A stretch of DNA of 58,238 bases from Chara braunii. Lineage: Eukaryota; Streptophyta; Charophyceae; Charales; Characeae. A program made the position numbers and the translations under genes. Numbering within the stretch: position 1 is the stretch's first letter; each line of letters begins with the position of its first letter. Positions 42,823-55,151 of this stretch are shown piece by piece. The notes below the pieces were generated by a model that was given only the letters and a program-made list of their open reading frames with translations, did not search any database and was not told where the DNA came from. The stretch is from NCBI GenBank assembly GCA_003427395.1, contig BFEA01000536.1:626237-684474 (forward strand). The letters run 5' to 3'.

Positions 42823-42887
42823 TGGTAGTATCCCCGTACGGCTTGGATTCTGGTTGTTTTTAGTAGAGAAATGGTTTTGACTTTTAA

Positions 42888-43183
42888 ACCACCAGTACGT
42901 TCCCAGTTTGGGGCTAAGCCTGACGAAATGCAAAGGTTGGCGGTTGGAGCCAGTTTCCAGAACTGTTCATTCAATCCCAACCTGGGTAGTAAGGGTCCCG
43001 ATACTTCTCGGGAAAAAATGTGAGGTCCATGGCCACATCAATTTTGTATAACAGATATGTTTTTTCTCCAAAAAGAAAGAAAAATGTTTCGAATGGACGA
43101 GTTCAGGTCAGTGTGAGTTTCACCGCAGGTGCACTCAGACAGAGCAACCACAGTTGTATCCTCCCCACCCCCCTGCCCCGAAA
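42888..43183. other. left end of a TTAA MITE; otherwise no gene
   Basis: TTAA-ACCACCAGTACG begins at about 42887 without an identifiable right end within 300 bp. The rest is unassigned. Confidence 0.45.
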
Positions 43184-43540
43184 AAAAAAAAAAAAAAGAG
43201 ACAACTGCGCCTGTGATGGCTGCACAGTTCAGAATTCGCAGAAATAACAGTCCACTGCAAGCTTGGGCGAAGACCAGTTAGAAACTGCAAGAAAAACAGT
43301 GAATCATGCGTTCGATGGCCTACCGGTTCAATAATTGGCAAAAACGGGAGGTGGCCTGGGCTAGTGGTACCGCTCTTTTTCTCGTGGCCTGGCCTGGGAG
43401 CAGGTACCGGTAGCAGGCCATTCCGATTTTTTTTTTTTTTTTTTCCCCGTTTTTGGCTTCTGGCGGGACTCGGTTTGGGTTGGAAAACGACCCCACTTGG
43501 TTGGTACAGGAAAAGGCACCGACTGTGGCACACGCCGCGT

Positions 43541-43618
<78 letters not shown>

Positions 43619-43629
43619 GCCCTCAACAA

Positions 43630-43686
<57 letters not shown>

Positions 43687-44815
43687 ACGAACAAAAAAAG
43701 AAAAAGTGGCAGTGTATATTTCCANNNNNNNNNNNNNNNNNNNNNNNNNNNNNNNNNNNNNNNNNNNNNNNNNNNNNNNNNNNNNNNNNNNNNNNNNNNN
43801 NNNNNNNNNNNNNNNNNNNNNNNNNNNNNNNNNNNNNNNNNNNNNNNNNNNNNNNNNNNNNNNNNNNNNNNNNNNNNNNNNNNNNNNNNNNNNNNNNNNN
43901 NNNNNNNNNNNNNNNNNNNNNNNNNNNNNNNNNNNNNNNNNNNNNNNNNNNNNNNNNNNNNNNNNNNNNNNNNNNNNNNNNNNNNNNNNNNNNNNNNNNN
44001 NNNNNNNNNNNNNNNNNNNNNNNNNNNNNNNNNNNNNNNNNNNNNNNNNNNNNNNNNNNNNNNNNNNNNNNNNNNNNNNNNNNNNNNNNNNNNNNNNNNN
44101 NNNNNNNNNNNNNNNNNNNNNNNNNNNNNNNNNNNNNNNNNNNNNNNNNNNNNNNNNNNNNNNNNNNNNNNNNNNNNNNNNNNNNNNNNNNNNNNNNNNN
44201 NNNNNNNNNNNNNNNNNNNNNNNNNNNNNNNNNNNNNNNNNNNNNNNNNNNNNNNNNNNNNNNNNNNNNNNNNNNNNNNNNNNNNNNNNNNNNNNNNNNN
44301 NNNNNNNNNNNNNNNNNNNNNNNNNNNNNNNNNNNNNNNNNNNNNNNNNNNNNNNNNNNNNNNNNNNNNNNNNNNNNNNNNNNNNNNNNNNNNNNNNNNN
44401 NNNNNNNNNNNNNNNNNNNNNNNNNNNNNNNNNNNNNNNNNNNNNNNNNNNNNNNNNNNNNNNNNNNNNNNNNNNNNNNNNNNNNNNNNNNNNNNNNNNN
44501 NNNNNNNNNNNNNNNNNNNNNNNNNNNNNNNNNNNNNNNNNNNNNNNNNNNNNNNNNNNNNNNNNNNNNACACACACACACACACACACACACACACAGC
44601 TTCCTGCAGACTGCAAGGTGGGAGCACGGCCCCTGAACAGGCCACCTCCCGTTTTTGCCAATTCTTGAACCGGTAGACCGTCAAAAGCAGAGTTTACTGT
44701 TTTTCTTGCACTTTCTAACTGGTCTTGGCCCAATCTTACAGTGACCTGTTATTTCTGGGAATTCTGAACTGTGCAGCGGTCACAGGCACAGTTTTTTCAA
44801 AAAAAAAAGAAAAAA
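43184..44815. mobile_element. TIR element with about 180-bp arms, CT/CA microsatellites and a gap
   Basis: About 43184-43365 is the reverse complement of about 44634-44815. Shared blocks are CTGCACAGTTCAGAATTC, AGAAATAACAG, GACCAGTTAGAAA and TTGGCAAAAACGGGAGGTGG. Between them are (CT)n(CA)n tracts at about 43541-43616 and 43630-43685, 845 N (43725-44569) and another CA run at 44570-44598. No transposase is visible, though the gap could hide sequence. Confidence 0.85.
43725..44569. other. assembly gap (845 N)
   Basis: Unsequenced bases bounded on the right by a CA microsatellite and lying inside the TIR element. Very long frames across it are artefacts of N and CA translation. Confidence 0.99.
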
Positions 44816-45083
44816 AACTTGCGTCCTTTCCCCCCAAGACAAGCACATCAGGGACTGTTTGCCTGTGGGCAACAGGGCATGCTGTCTGGGGCAAGGTCCC
44901 ACTTTGCTGGCTTGGGTAGCACACCGCCATTGTACCCGTAGCTGACTCGGAGTGATGACAGAGGAAAAGAGTACTGAAGGGAGAATGGTGCGGGGATGAA
45001 GCCAGAGGATACCCCGTGATGAGCCTATGGCAGCAGGTGGAAATGCACCAGGGGTCAAGTACCATGAATCTGAAGTTTGGTGT

Positions 45084-45203
45084 ACAGAGACTTCTGAATC
45101 TGAAGAAAACCAAAAGGAGTGAAGGGGAAAAATAAACAATCGGACAGAGACTTCTGAATCTGAAGAAAACCAAAAGGAGTGAAGGGGAAAAATAAACAAT
45201 GGG
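45084..45203. repeat. two exact 60-bp tandem units
   Basis: ACAGAGACTTCTGAATCTGA starts both units at 45084 and 45144, and a partial third begins at 45204. The following 45204-45715 holds a relative of the 4.4-4.7-kb family (GCAATTACGTCC; GTGAGTATGCCCT) and no gene. Confidence 0.95.
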
Positions 45204-45715
45204 ACAGAGATGTGATTGCTGTCAGGTTATCAAGTTATGAATACTTGTGGTCTGCTTGCTGGCGGTCCTCCTTGCCCAGATTCTTCGTGTCTCCTGGCTC
45301 CACCCCACTTACCCAGAATCCTGTTTCTGTTGGCTTCCTGTTATTAATTGATGGTCAGAAAGGGAGAATCTGGGTACGCATGATCTTGCCTTCATTTTGT
45401 CCGCTATCCATGGGTGGTGAGTGCATCAAATTCTTCGCGACGTATTCACACTCGAACTTTCGCGGTTGCATCTGATCGCAATTACGTCCTGTCTTGAATG
45501 GTTCTGACCTAAATTACGTCATCCCGAAAAGTCCAGTGTCGGTATGCCCCCAGACTCCTTGACTGAATTTGGTTGTCACTATGGTCACACACAGCCAGGG
45601 AGACCTAGTGGTGTGAGTATGCCCTAGCTGGCACCATTTAGAGGCGGTGCTTTACGGCTTAGGAAGTATTTATAGTTCACTATCCCCTTGTGCTCCGACC
45701 TCCAGAATCGTTCCC

Positions 45716-45724
45716 GGCCATTCT

Positions 45725-45757
<33 letters not shown>

Positions 45758-45871
45758 GACCATTTCTCGATTTATGCGTGTCATCCTTGAAAGCGCAGGG
45801 GCCATGCTAATCTTATTTCTCTGTATCGTTCCAATTTTAACGGATGTCCCGAAGGACTGGCCATTCTGTTT
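45716..45871 (-). pseudogene. U6: U6 snRNA retropseudogene, minus strand, with target-site duplication
   Basis: The reverse complement of 45757-45857 is U6 with a four-base insertion (CTTTCAAGG in place of CTTGCGCAAGG order) and an altered ACAGAGA context (ACAGAGAAATAAG). A poly(A) tail of about 31 bases (plus-strand T run 45726-45756) lies at its 3' end. The 13-bp GGCCATTCTGTTT at 45716-45728 is repeated at 45859-45871. It is a second independent LINE-type U6 insertion. Confidence 0.95.
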
Positions 45872-47128
45872 GGAAGCGACCCATAGAATGTAGCCATCAA
45901 TCATGGCAAAAGGCAATAGAAAAGGAAAAGACGACTCTACAACATTGCAAAAAGGACGAAAATGGCCCCTTTCTCTTTCTCTCTGAAAGGACAAAATTAG
46001 CCCTCAGCTGTCAGAAAGCACCTGGGATTCTGCACATTCACTGTCAGATGGTGTACTTACCCATGCACAGATGCAGGGCCTTGCCTCATCACTCACCAAA
46101 TGTCAAGAGGACACAAACTATGGTGGTGTATCCACTCCATGTTCTCGCAATTCGTGCATTTGGTGAGTGGTTTTGTGAGGCCCGCAGTTACGTTCTTGCA
46201 AGGATGAGGGGGGTTGAATTCCTGCTGACCACTGGTCAAGCGCAGAGCTGGGCAGAGGAGAGAAGGACAGGAGGGAGGGGGATGGAGGAACATTCGGTGC
46301 TGCTTCAGGATAGTTCTATTATCTTTAAGTTAGTGCATCTGGAGCAAGGTCTCATTTGCATGCATTAACAGATACATGATGTCTATAATTTTTGTTATCT
46401 ACGGAGAATGTCTCCATACCATTGGGGCACTGTTCCCTGGGTCTTCTGTGCCAGAGGAGGGCCCCTCTGCCAGTTGATCTTCAGTATCTATGGAGATTGG
46501 CTGTTAAAGCGCCAGTGGGCTCCCAGCCTCTTTTTCCCGACACGGATTTCTCCCCGCCCCTTAGAAATCTGAACCGCTCGGAACTTGGGTGTTAAAACTG
46601 AATCTGAACGTGTTTGTGGAAAAGTGTAGAAAATTGTGGTCGATCTGCTTTTCTGCATCTGAGTCTCCATGTAAAACCCATCCAGTTTCAGGGACTTCGT
46701 CCAATCCGCTTCCCTACTGTGTGATAAGCCAAGTTCCATACCTTGCGTCTTCACGTATCCTTCGGATTGAAAAGTAAGCTTGAAGTACGGATCTTGACAA
46801 ACATGATGGATGGGGTCCGTTTTAAAATTTTGCTCTTTAATTCCATGCATCTTTCGGGAATGCCATTGTCCTTTTTTTTATTTAGTCGCCGCAACCGATT
46901 AGCATCCGCGTGGGAATCTTCAAAGAACCGGTTATATTTTTGGTTGCCATAGTTCTAATTTCTGGTCTCAAGCATGTGCACATGCAGCCATTTTTTTTTT
47001 TTTTTAGTAGAACACAATTCATATTCATATATCCGGGAAACGGGCCCGGTGTCCTTTACATCATTTGCTGCGGTCAAACGGGCTAAGTAAGGCACTCCCG
47101 GCCAAACCTATCCCCACCACAGCCTCAC
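45872..47128. other. no gene recognised
   Basis: Unique-looking sequence with short frames (45844-46368 plus, 46488-46850 minus), none with a known domain. A poly(T) run lies near 46991-47005. A block ACGGGCCCGGTGTCC near 47040 echoes the foldback at the window start. Confidence 0.5.
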
Positions 47129-47388
47129 AAGGTTACGAAAAACAATGATCCCAATCCCAACCCTAAAACAAAATTCGCGTTCACTAATTTAACAAAAGTA
47201 AAATCCTAATCTACCCCCTCTCCAAACCCCCATTATCAAACAACCCTAATCAACACCAACCAAGGTTACGAAACCTATGATCCCAATCCCAACCCTAAAA
47301 CAAAATTCATGTTCCCTAATTTAACAAGACTCAAATCCTAATCTACCCCTTTCTCCAAATCACCATTATGAAACAACCCTAATCTAGC
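47129..47388. repeat. two tandem copies of a 143-bp unit
   Basis: AAGGTTACGAAA starts each unit (47129, 47272). Shared blocks include ATGATCCCAATCCCAACCCT and TCCTAATCTACCCC. No gene. The following 47389-48330 has no recognised feature. Confidence 0.88.
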
Positions 47389-48344
47389 GAAATCCAAGCC
47401 AGATAACAGACCACCAACCAACACATAAATAAAATATTCAATGGTTTCATCCTACTTACCCACTACCAACTAAGAACACGAAAAATCAATAGTGTCTTAC
47501 CCACGGATAGTCAATGATGTCATGGAATTACCCAACCCATGGGCAAAACGGACAGGGAACGTAATCCAATGAAGTAACACTTCTAAAATCATCCTGAAAA
47601 CACTAACAAAATGGACACCTAATTAGAATTATGAAAAACCTTGTCGAATTGTCAGTTCACAAAATACCAATCACAAATACTAACAAGATTTGTCTTGACG
47701 ATTATAATCTAGGAAAACACAATCATCTACACTCGCAACGCTTGCAATTTAGGGAAACACAGTCAATAACTGTCAGAGCACCAGAAATCAGGAAGTCTTA
47801 AGCAACACCCCACCCGAAGTAGGAGTAAAGGCAACAGTGGACAACCTTGCTCACAACTTGAAGTCCGTTGTCAGCAACGGTGGACGATATCGATCACGGC
47901 ATGAAGTCCGTCATCCATCTCTCGAAAATCAACGTTTATCGATGTACACACGTCTTTCATCTCGAACTCTTCATCCATATAAAACTGTATCCACTTTAAC
48001 AACGCATTCGTTCTCCATATCTATAATCAGCGGGCAAAGCCCCTGATCAGGTAGTAATACTGATATGTACGAAGCGCAAATCCTGCCCATTGACCGACCC
48101 CACATCTCTGTCCTTCCTGTTGCGGCCCACCTAGGATTACCAACTTTCGTCGGCCAAGATTAGGTTATGGCAGGTGCATGGTAGTGCCATCTCGAAGTGG
48201 TCTCCACCTCAGTGCCCACATGCTCTATCACCTCTCCACCTCCGCCATACCCAACAGCAAGTTCTGGCTAAGCGCAATTTATCCACAGCTGCCCCCATGC
48301 AATCCCCTACTGCCAGCGCATCGTAATAGTCATGCGCTAGCGGA

Positions 48345-48402
48345 GCGGTAGCTCGACAATGCAAACTGGCTTCCCGGTTTGCACGCGCGTTGTCGCACCT
48401 TT
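48345..48402. repeat. hairpin CGACAA...GCAAACTGG/CCGGTTTGC...TTGTCG
   Basis: A two-part stem encloses CTTCC. It sits in a GC-rich patch inside AT-rich DNA. No tRNA fold could be built from it. The next 1.8 kb (48403-50199) contains short unrecognised frames on the minus strand (48990-49250, 49616-49990, 49893-50105) and nothing else I can support. Confidence 0.55.
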
Positions 48403-50199
48403 CCTAGTCTAGCTACTTCGGGCAACCAGAAAGCCAACAGGATGCCACGCAGGGTTTGGATGATGTTTGCAATAAATAAATAAATTAAATAAAGCAAATT
48501 CCTTCCTATTGTATGTGTCCGACTTTGAGCGAGCGCCTTCAATTGCGGTCTTCGCCGGTCCCCGGTCTTAGGAATTTTTTATTTGGATTCGGAACAGCAA
48601 AGATTATGCAAACAAAAATCATGAGATTTCGGTGTGTCATGTATGTATCAATTTTACCAATTTGCAAATTTTGAGAACTGTGACGAAATCATCAGAGAAC
48701 ACAATCATCAAGCCAAGTCAATGCAAATAATGCAGGTCCTGGATCAACTGACTCAAGTAGGAGACAGAGATAAATAAGGGAAAAGTGAGAACTCATAATA
48801 ATCTCGGAAAGTACAGATGAATAGGCATGACCAACACTTGTCAAGAGTCCTCACTTATCCCTTTAGAGTCTTCTCATCAGTTTCTCATTTGGTTGTACGT
48901 CTCTTGTGCCTTGACTCACGCCTATGTACCTCCTGAGATTGTGGACTCTGAATGTACAGTCACATGAAACCCGCAAGCTCATAACACCTTCATCCAAGTC
49001 CCATGACCCGGAAGTCAACCATAACACAAAACTCCTCCCATAGAGTAGGAAGATATGATTGACTGAAGATCCTCCGTCCGAGATGCCGAAACCCTGATGG
49101 TTCGGTCACTGCTTCGTAATCAATCGATTCAAGAGAGATATACCTCTTGGCCAGATCTACCAAGTCCCCCCAGCAAGAACCATCTGTGAGAGGGAAAGGG
49201 ACCGGAAGTCTAGGGTAGTCCGTGTAGAGCTTCGGTCCAAAGCTACGCATCAGTTTAACACCACTCTCATCTAGCTCCCTCTCTTTCCCTTCAAGAAGTC
49301 TTGCTGCTGAGATTTAAAGTGAGTCAAAGAGATCATGAATCTCCTTACCTTTCTTCAGGTAGATTCTCAAATCATGAATGGTACCCTCTGAGAACTTGGT
49401 GTGAGCTACAAAGATTGATAGATCTCATAGTCTCTGTTTGAAGCTAACCGCACTAACATACCGATACTGAAAAGCATCTTTGGAGGCAATCATGTTGAGC
49501 ATGGTCAAAACTGACCCCACGACCGAAAACGACCAAACTATACTCATGTGTTGAGTCGGATGCTTAAACCGATCTCTGTGTCTTTTAGTAATGATTGGTT
49601 GTTGATTGATACTGATCACTGATGCAAATAAGAATGACTGAGTGTTGGTTGACTCTGACTGAAACTTTCAAGTAACTCGAACGACTGAATGTCAAATGAA
49701 TGTTGACTGAATACTGGTTGGATGCTGGTTGGATAAAGAATCACCAAACACTGGTCACTTAGTGTCTGAGAGCTGAGAAGACTGGAAATTATGGAGCGGC
49801 GCTTGCTAACTCGAGATGCTGGTTGGGTTTTTCGGGAGAAGAGTCTAACACTTTTGGGCTCACCCGAGCTTTGCCCTAGCCTGCTCCACTGATTATAGCC
49901 ACGAATCAGTACTATGCAACTCGCCATTCTGATCACAAAAATAAAACACGAACTCAATGACATTTTCTTCCTTAATCCTCCGAACTGCATTCTCCCTCAA
50001 GTCCATTTTCGAACACCCCATACTTAGGATAGTCTTGTCCTCCCAGTTCTCATGCTTCTCCAAAATAATCTCACACTTCATCATTAGTATTTCCTCTTCC
50101 TTCATGAAACCACGCAGACGGCTTCAGTGGAGCTACGCTCATGTAGGGGTTGATAACGAGGTAGGCGTGAATGACATTACACACTGACAAGGGGGTGCT

Positions 50200-50289
50200 C
50201 TAGGAGGCAGTGCCGTCACCCTGAACGTGACCGGCCGTTCATTTGGTGTTTTTTTTTATTCACGGTGAACGGGCAGACCATGAAAGAGT

Positions 50290-50320
<31 letters not shown>

Positions 50321-50697
50321 GGTCTCACCCAGCAAAGGTCGCCTCAAGCCCCACAGCGTGATGACATTGAAAAAATAGAATAAAAATTGAATAACCTATA
50401 AAATAACGAATAAAAAATGCTTATTTTAACTGGTTGAATTCTTTTTCTTTCCGTTTTTAATTAAAAAATATAATATTATTTTTGGAAAAAATAAAATGAA
50501 AAAATTATGGGGGTTACCCTTCGATGACCCCCCCCCCCCAATACCCCCCCCCCCCCCCCCCAAAAAAAAAAAAAAAAAACGATCCCGCTCTCCGTGAACA
50601 CCATGAACTCCTATGTCGTGAACTCCGTGAACTCCATGACCGGTTTCCGTTCACAGACCCCGTGAACGGTGAACGGGGGTACGGCACTACTAGGAGG
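50200..50697. mobile_element. hAT-type MITE with 8-bp target duplication
   Basis: The element 50208-50689 starts CAGTGCCGTCACCCTGAACG and ends GTGAACGGGGGTACGGCACTA. It is bracketed by CTAGGAGG at 50200-50207 and 50690-50697. The 8-bp duplication with CA(G)TG ends fits hAT. The interior holds T, C and A homopolymers and repeated GTGAAC/GTTCAC blocks and no transposase. Confidence 0.9.
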
Positions 50698-52116
50698 TGC
50701 CCACTCCCGTCTTGAAATCATGTCGGGGGTGTTCCTCGTCATAGTCCCGAGAGTTGATTAATAGAGACCACGCAGGACCCCACTTTCAGCTTTGATCACT
50801 GATCCCCGTTATAGGGGGGGGGGGGAAGGGGATGCCTTCTAAAAACCGTGAAAAACACCCAACACGCACTCTTGAGAAGCACCCAGAGTTTTGGGCCTCG
50901 TCAACGATTGTCTATTCAGACTAACACTGGCAATAACTTAAGCAAACAAGGTACTTGTCCTTTGCAGTTGTTGTTGGCTATGTGGGTGGTTGCACTGAAG
51001 ATGGACTTGACTGCCCAGAAGGTCCTCAAAAGGTTCTAAAAAATCGACGGTGTTGTCTGAATGCTCTCATGGGATGAGGTTGAATTATGCAGTCTCTCAT
51101 CAGATCCTGTGGGTGCAGGATACGTATTCTCATGGATTCGTGTCGGTTCTCAACCCCTCCGTTCACCAAGCCCCTCGGTTCCCTTTTGTGACTCTCGACC
51201 TCTCTGAAAACTTTGTTTTCTCATTTCTCACCTCTGTCCTGACGAAGTGATACCTACATCACGTGAGTGTTTACGCTGGACATACCCACTTTCCTTTCAC
51301 TGTCAATTGCCCCGTTGAACAAATAGTTTGATTTTTGACTTGATAATTAGAGTCATGGAAACTTTTGCATGTATCCAAGACCTTTACAAACTACTGAGTT
51401 ACCACCATGAAGGACTTACCGATCCGGAGGGAGTAAACTGATCACCCAGATGCCCCTTACCGGTGATTGCTTACTATCACACCCAACACTTGGGTCTCGG
51501 AACTAATAGTCCTCTGTCGGCAGAAGGTCAGCCTCTGCAGCTATATTTCTCTCAATATGGCAGCAGCTACTGTTTTCACAGTCCGCTACTCAGGGTTTCT
51601 AATTCCCATGAGACTAGATGGTAATTAATCTCGGGTTTGAGTAAGACCGTAGGACTCAGCTGCCTTTCCCCAATGCCCCACCGGAGTTAGCCGACTATAA
51701 AAGCTTAAAGGTAGCATTCGACATTTGGCCCTCTGTTACCAGCCCAGGTCACTTCCTGAGTCTCAAGCAGCAGGTGTAAAGGTTGGGCCTAAGGGTTCGT
51801 CGAGCCCATAACCGTCCTGAGCCCAGAGTAGCGATCAGCCCCTAAGCGTGGCCAACAACCATTGGACGGGTTCAAACCACCACGGGATACGAGGCTGAGT
51901 GACTTCCAAGCACCCACATAGTCTATGGACAGGTGTGACTGTAAATCATCGTTAGTAACTAGTTGAAGTCGCTCACTTGTTTTTTCCCAAAATGCGCTAC
52001 AGAGGGTATCATATTGAAAATAAGATCCTCGATCGTTGGCAACCCAAAGAACACCTTGTACTTAAGGGCAGCAACTTCAAACTTTGGACGTGATTGTAAA
52101 TAGCACGACAGTCTTG
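50698..52116. other. no gene recognised
   Basis: G run at about 50813-50824. Short frames at 50848-51039 and 51050-51250 show no known domain. The remainder looks unique. Confidence 0.5.
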
Positions 52117-52240
52117 AGTATAGAGTTCATTAGAGTCTGACACTGCTGCTCAGAGTATAGAGTTCATCAGAGTCTGACACCGCTGCTCAAAGTATAGAGT
52201 TCATCAAAGTCTGACACCTCTGCTCAGAGTATAAAGTCAG
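52117..52240. repeat. 37-bp tandem repeat, about 3.3 units
   Basis: AGTATAGAGTTCATCAGAGT followed by CTGACACC(G/T)CTGCTCAG recurs at 52117, 52154, 52191 and (partial) 52228. Confidence 0.95.
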
Positions 52241-52359
52241 GCCCAACTCAGTGAGGTTGTCCTGAACACAAAGCATTTTCTTTTGTCCATCCACCAAGAA
52301 CCCCATCTCAATCTCTGTACTAGATAAAGTATTTTGTCGAACGTCCAACCCATTGCATT

Positions 52360-52500
52360 TTACACGATAGCCTTAGCGTTAACGCTGCGCGATTTTCGCG
52401 GTCGACGGGCCGTCGATAAATCGAATCAACAGCCTGCGCTGCTTCGAGATTTGGGCGGCCGGCGCGGCGCGCAGTGCACAAGTACTGGTGGTTTAACCCT
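52360..52500. mobile_element. right part of a TTAA MITE
   Basis: GC-rich palindromic interior (CGGCCGGCGCGGCGCGC), then AAGTACTGGTGGT-TTAA ending near 52492. The left TTAA end was not found. From 52501 to 54635 there is no recognised gene. Frames at 53613-53981 and 53987-54250 are unassigned, and a minus-strand GCTGTAAGTG (53935-53944) resembles a splice donor. Confidence 0.55.
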
Positions 52501-54635
52501 TACTCATGAATAACTTGGAACACTGCCAACAGTGCCAAGTTTAAGGCAGTACTTAGGGCGATATCTGCCACTTGAATCAAGTTAAAACACGAGGCTAGTA
52601 GATGATCGGATAGGTGAATAAATAAAGAAGAGTTTTGTTTCTCTTAGCATGAGGAAACGCAATTCAGGGTTTGTCTCCTTGTTCATACCATACCAGATGA
52701 AGCTGGTGTAACCCTCGTCTGAGCACGGCAAAGGGCGCCTTTAATGTTCCCATTTCCTTCCTTAAATACCACATTGGACGTTACCATCGGTCTCATCTCA
52801 TTGTAGTATTCAAGATAGGGGGGAATCACAAATTGATTGCAAATAGGCTCAAACTAATAGGGGTACATAGCAGACAAACAAATTAAGTTGGCAAACGCTG
52901 CATTCCGGTCTTTCGCTTGTTCGGCGTAGGTTCAATCAGTTCGAGTTGATCAAGGGTTTAGTCTTCATCCAACATGTATTTTGTGAGTAGATAAGCAATA
53001 TTTTTCAAGGTATGTTGTTTCTTGCCCATCCATCATCCATACATACATACCGAGAGATATTAAGACCACGCCCTCGCTTGCATTGCGTAAAGGGGAGGTT
53101 TTGTATCAACTCTGACTAACAGGTTGGGACCTATCTGATAAGCCCGAAAGTCCGAACGCTTATGATTGCTTCCTGTCCAATTCACTCATCCGCCTACTAG
53201 CGTGTTCCATCGAGCAAGAAACACAAAACTCCTTATTTTCTCGTAACTTAAAACCTTCTTGTTATTCTCCAATTTTATTCGTTTAAGTACCTGAAACTGT
53301 CATCTCGTAAATGTCGACGAATGGATGATCGACGCTTCTCAATCGTAGTTGAGAGTGGCCCATGTTATGATGATGAGTGGCTAATAGGGGACGACCCAGC
53401 CTACTGATTCAGAGTCAGCAATAGACGCCCGCCAGGCAGATCGAACACAAGTGAAGAACCTATCAGTCCAGCAAAGTTCGATCTACAGGAACCCTCCTCC
53501 GTTAACGACGTAATCGGTGCCTTGAAAATAGGTAGGATCCAGAGTTCTCCGAACTGGAAAAGGCTGCGCGAAAGTCAATGATCTTTGCATTTGCCCTCGT
53601 CGGCCCCCTTTTGTGCTTCTCACGCTCCTGTACTCATACTCTCTATCGGCCATGACTTTTCATGCATACACTCCTTTTTCGAACTCATGCCCCGTGCTCG
53701 TTAAACTCAACAAAACGGTTGGAGACGCAGGTTACGCATATAGGAGCGGAGAGCGTGCAGCGGCACACTCTTGCCATCCCAAACCCAATCAAAGAACAAT
53801 AAAGGTCATACGTAGAGGTAGACATCTCATTACTAAAGCCCAACTATGGACGTCCAATGGATATAACAGCCACCGAGAGGGTAGACTCCGGCCACTGCAA
53901 GCCCAACAAAGAGCTCACGCGCAGGCGAATAAGTCACTTACAGCTCCAACTTCGCAATGTCGACCTGATCAAGGCCGCTAGTCTCGTCAAACTGGTCTGA
54001 TCGCCGCCACCACTTGTCCACCATTCTCTTGCGACTCTAGCCGCTCCGCCCTTGCAGGATAACCCCCGGAGCATCCTTCACAGGCTCCCTTGCTCAATGA
54101 TCCCGCCCTCTCACGAACTCGACGCGTCAGATCTCTCATCTGCGGAGGGCGAGTCAACATTCCCCTCGGAGAAGCAGCAAAAGTCGCATGCAGGGGATGA
54201 CTATCCCTCGTGTCCAAGCTCAAGCATGAGTGACTTACGTCAACAGCCACTCGTGCTTAGCACGCTTCTCGACTACCTGACCTCTCTCTCCCTGATGGTC
54301 ACTCGCTCACGGGAAGGAACGCACGCACGTTCAGTCTCTTGCCAAGAGTAGAAGAGAGACGACCCCCAAGCACCAGATGAACAACGTCAGATGAGCTGCA
54401 GATACCCCGATCAGCAGATGACATCAACCAGTCACTCATGCGTAGCTCACTTCTCGGTCACCTGCCCTTTCTCCCGCTCTCTCTCTCTCACTCGCAACCG
54501 CTCGCCCTTCCATTCTCTTGTCCTAGCGCGTTGACTCTCACGTCTTTTGGCCTAGTGGCTCTGGTCCTTCTCTCGTCGTGAGCTGGCCTCTGGGTCGTCT
54601 TCTACTGGTTCCACCGGCGGATGGTCCCGTCGCCA

Positions 54636-55151
54636 CTAATCCCAACCGTGTCCAGACTGAATCGCCTCCGCGTTACTCATTTCAGACTCCCCTTCGGAGT
54701 CCCGTTCAACGCGATGCACCTCCCTTGTCATGGTCCCAGTCGACAAGTCATCCTCATGGTAGGTAACCATCACCTGCATGCCCGCAGTCACTCCGTTTTG
54801 CTTGCACCTTCTCTCTGCCTTGTTGCGTGCCTCGGTGATAGTTGTCTGCAATCCCTCATCTCTCCTCATTTCCTGTTCCCGGTGGCCGCAAACGTTAATC
54901 TTTAGCCTTACTTCCCCCGTAGGGTTTTCGTAGGTCAGTATGGTCTCAACCAAGGTACCTTTCTCATCCTCGCGCTCCCACATCCAGGAGTACCTCATGT
55001 ACCTTGGCCTATAACCATGTAGGCCATTTCGGTATGCCATAGCCACCTTTTCTATGATAGCCGACGCCCTAGACCACTGCCTATCTACACCTCTGCAACA
55101 CACTCGAGACACTAGACAAAGAGACCTAAGAACGACCGCAGCGCCTCCCAA
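54636..55151 (-). CDS. unrecognised 171-codon frame, possible retroelement remnant
   Basis: The minus-strand frame encodes a protein with YRPRYMRYSWMWERED, TYENPTGEVRLKINVCGH, then a charged helical part (REQEMRRDEGLQTTITEARN, KAERRCKQNG) and an acidic tail (VERDSEGESEMSN). A second Met within the frame (MAYRNGLHGY) may be the real start. I recognise no family. The mix of basic N-terminus and acidic tail could suit a gag-like or regulatory protein. It is unusually long for the local background but unsupported otherwise. Confidence 0.35.
   Translation of the reverse strand: MGGAAVVLRSLCLVSRVCCRGVDRQWSRASAIIEKVAMAYRNGLHGYRPRYMRYSWMWEREDEKGTLVETILTYENPTGEVRLKINVCGHREQEMRRDEGLQTTITEARNKAERRCKQNGVTAGMQVMVTYHEDDLSTGTMTREVHRVERDSEGESEMSNAEAIQSGHGWD

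Noticed and set aside
42108-42980. 290-codon minus-strand frame
   Set aside because: It passes through the U6 retrocopy and the GAA tract (poly-Ser) and shows no domain.
43135-44733. Reading frames of 345-532 codons across the gap
   Set aside because: They consist of N plus CA/CT microsatellite translated as Val/Cys or Thr/His repeats.
48345-48402. tRNA gene at the GC-rich hairpin
   Set aside because: No D-arm/T-arm pairing, A box or B box could be placed.
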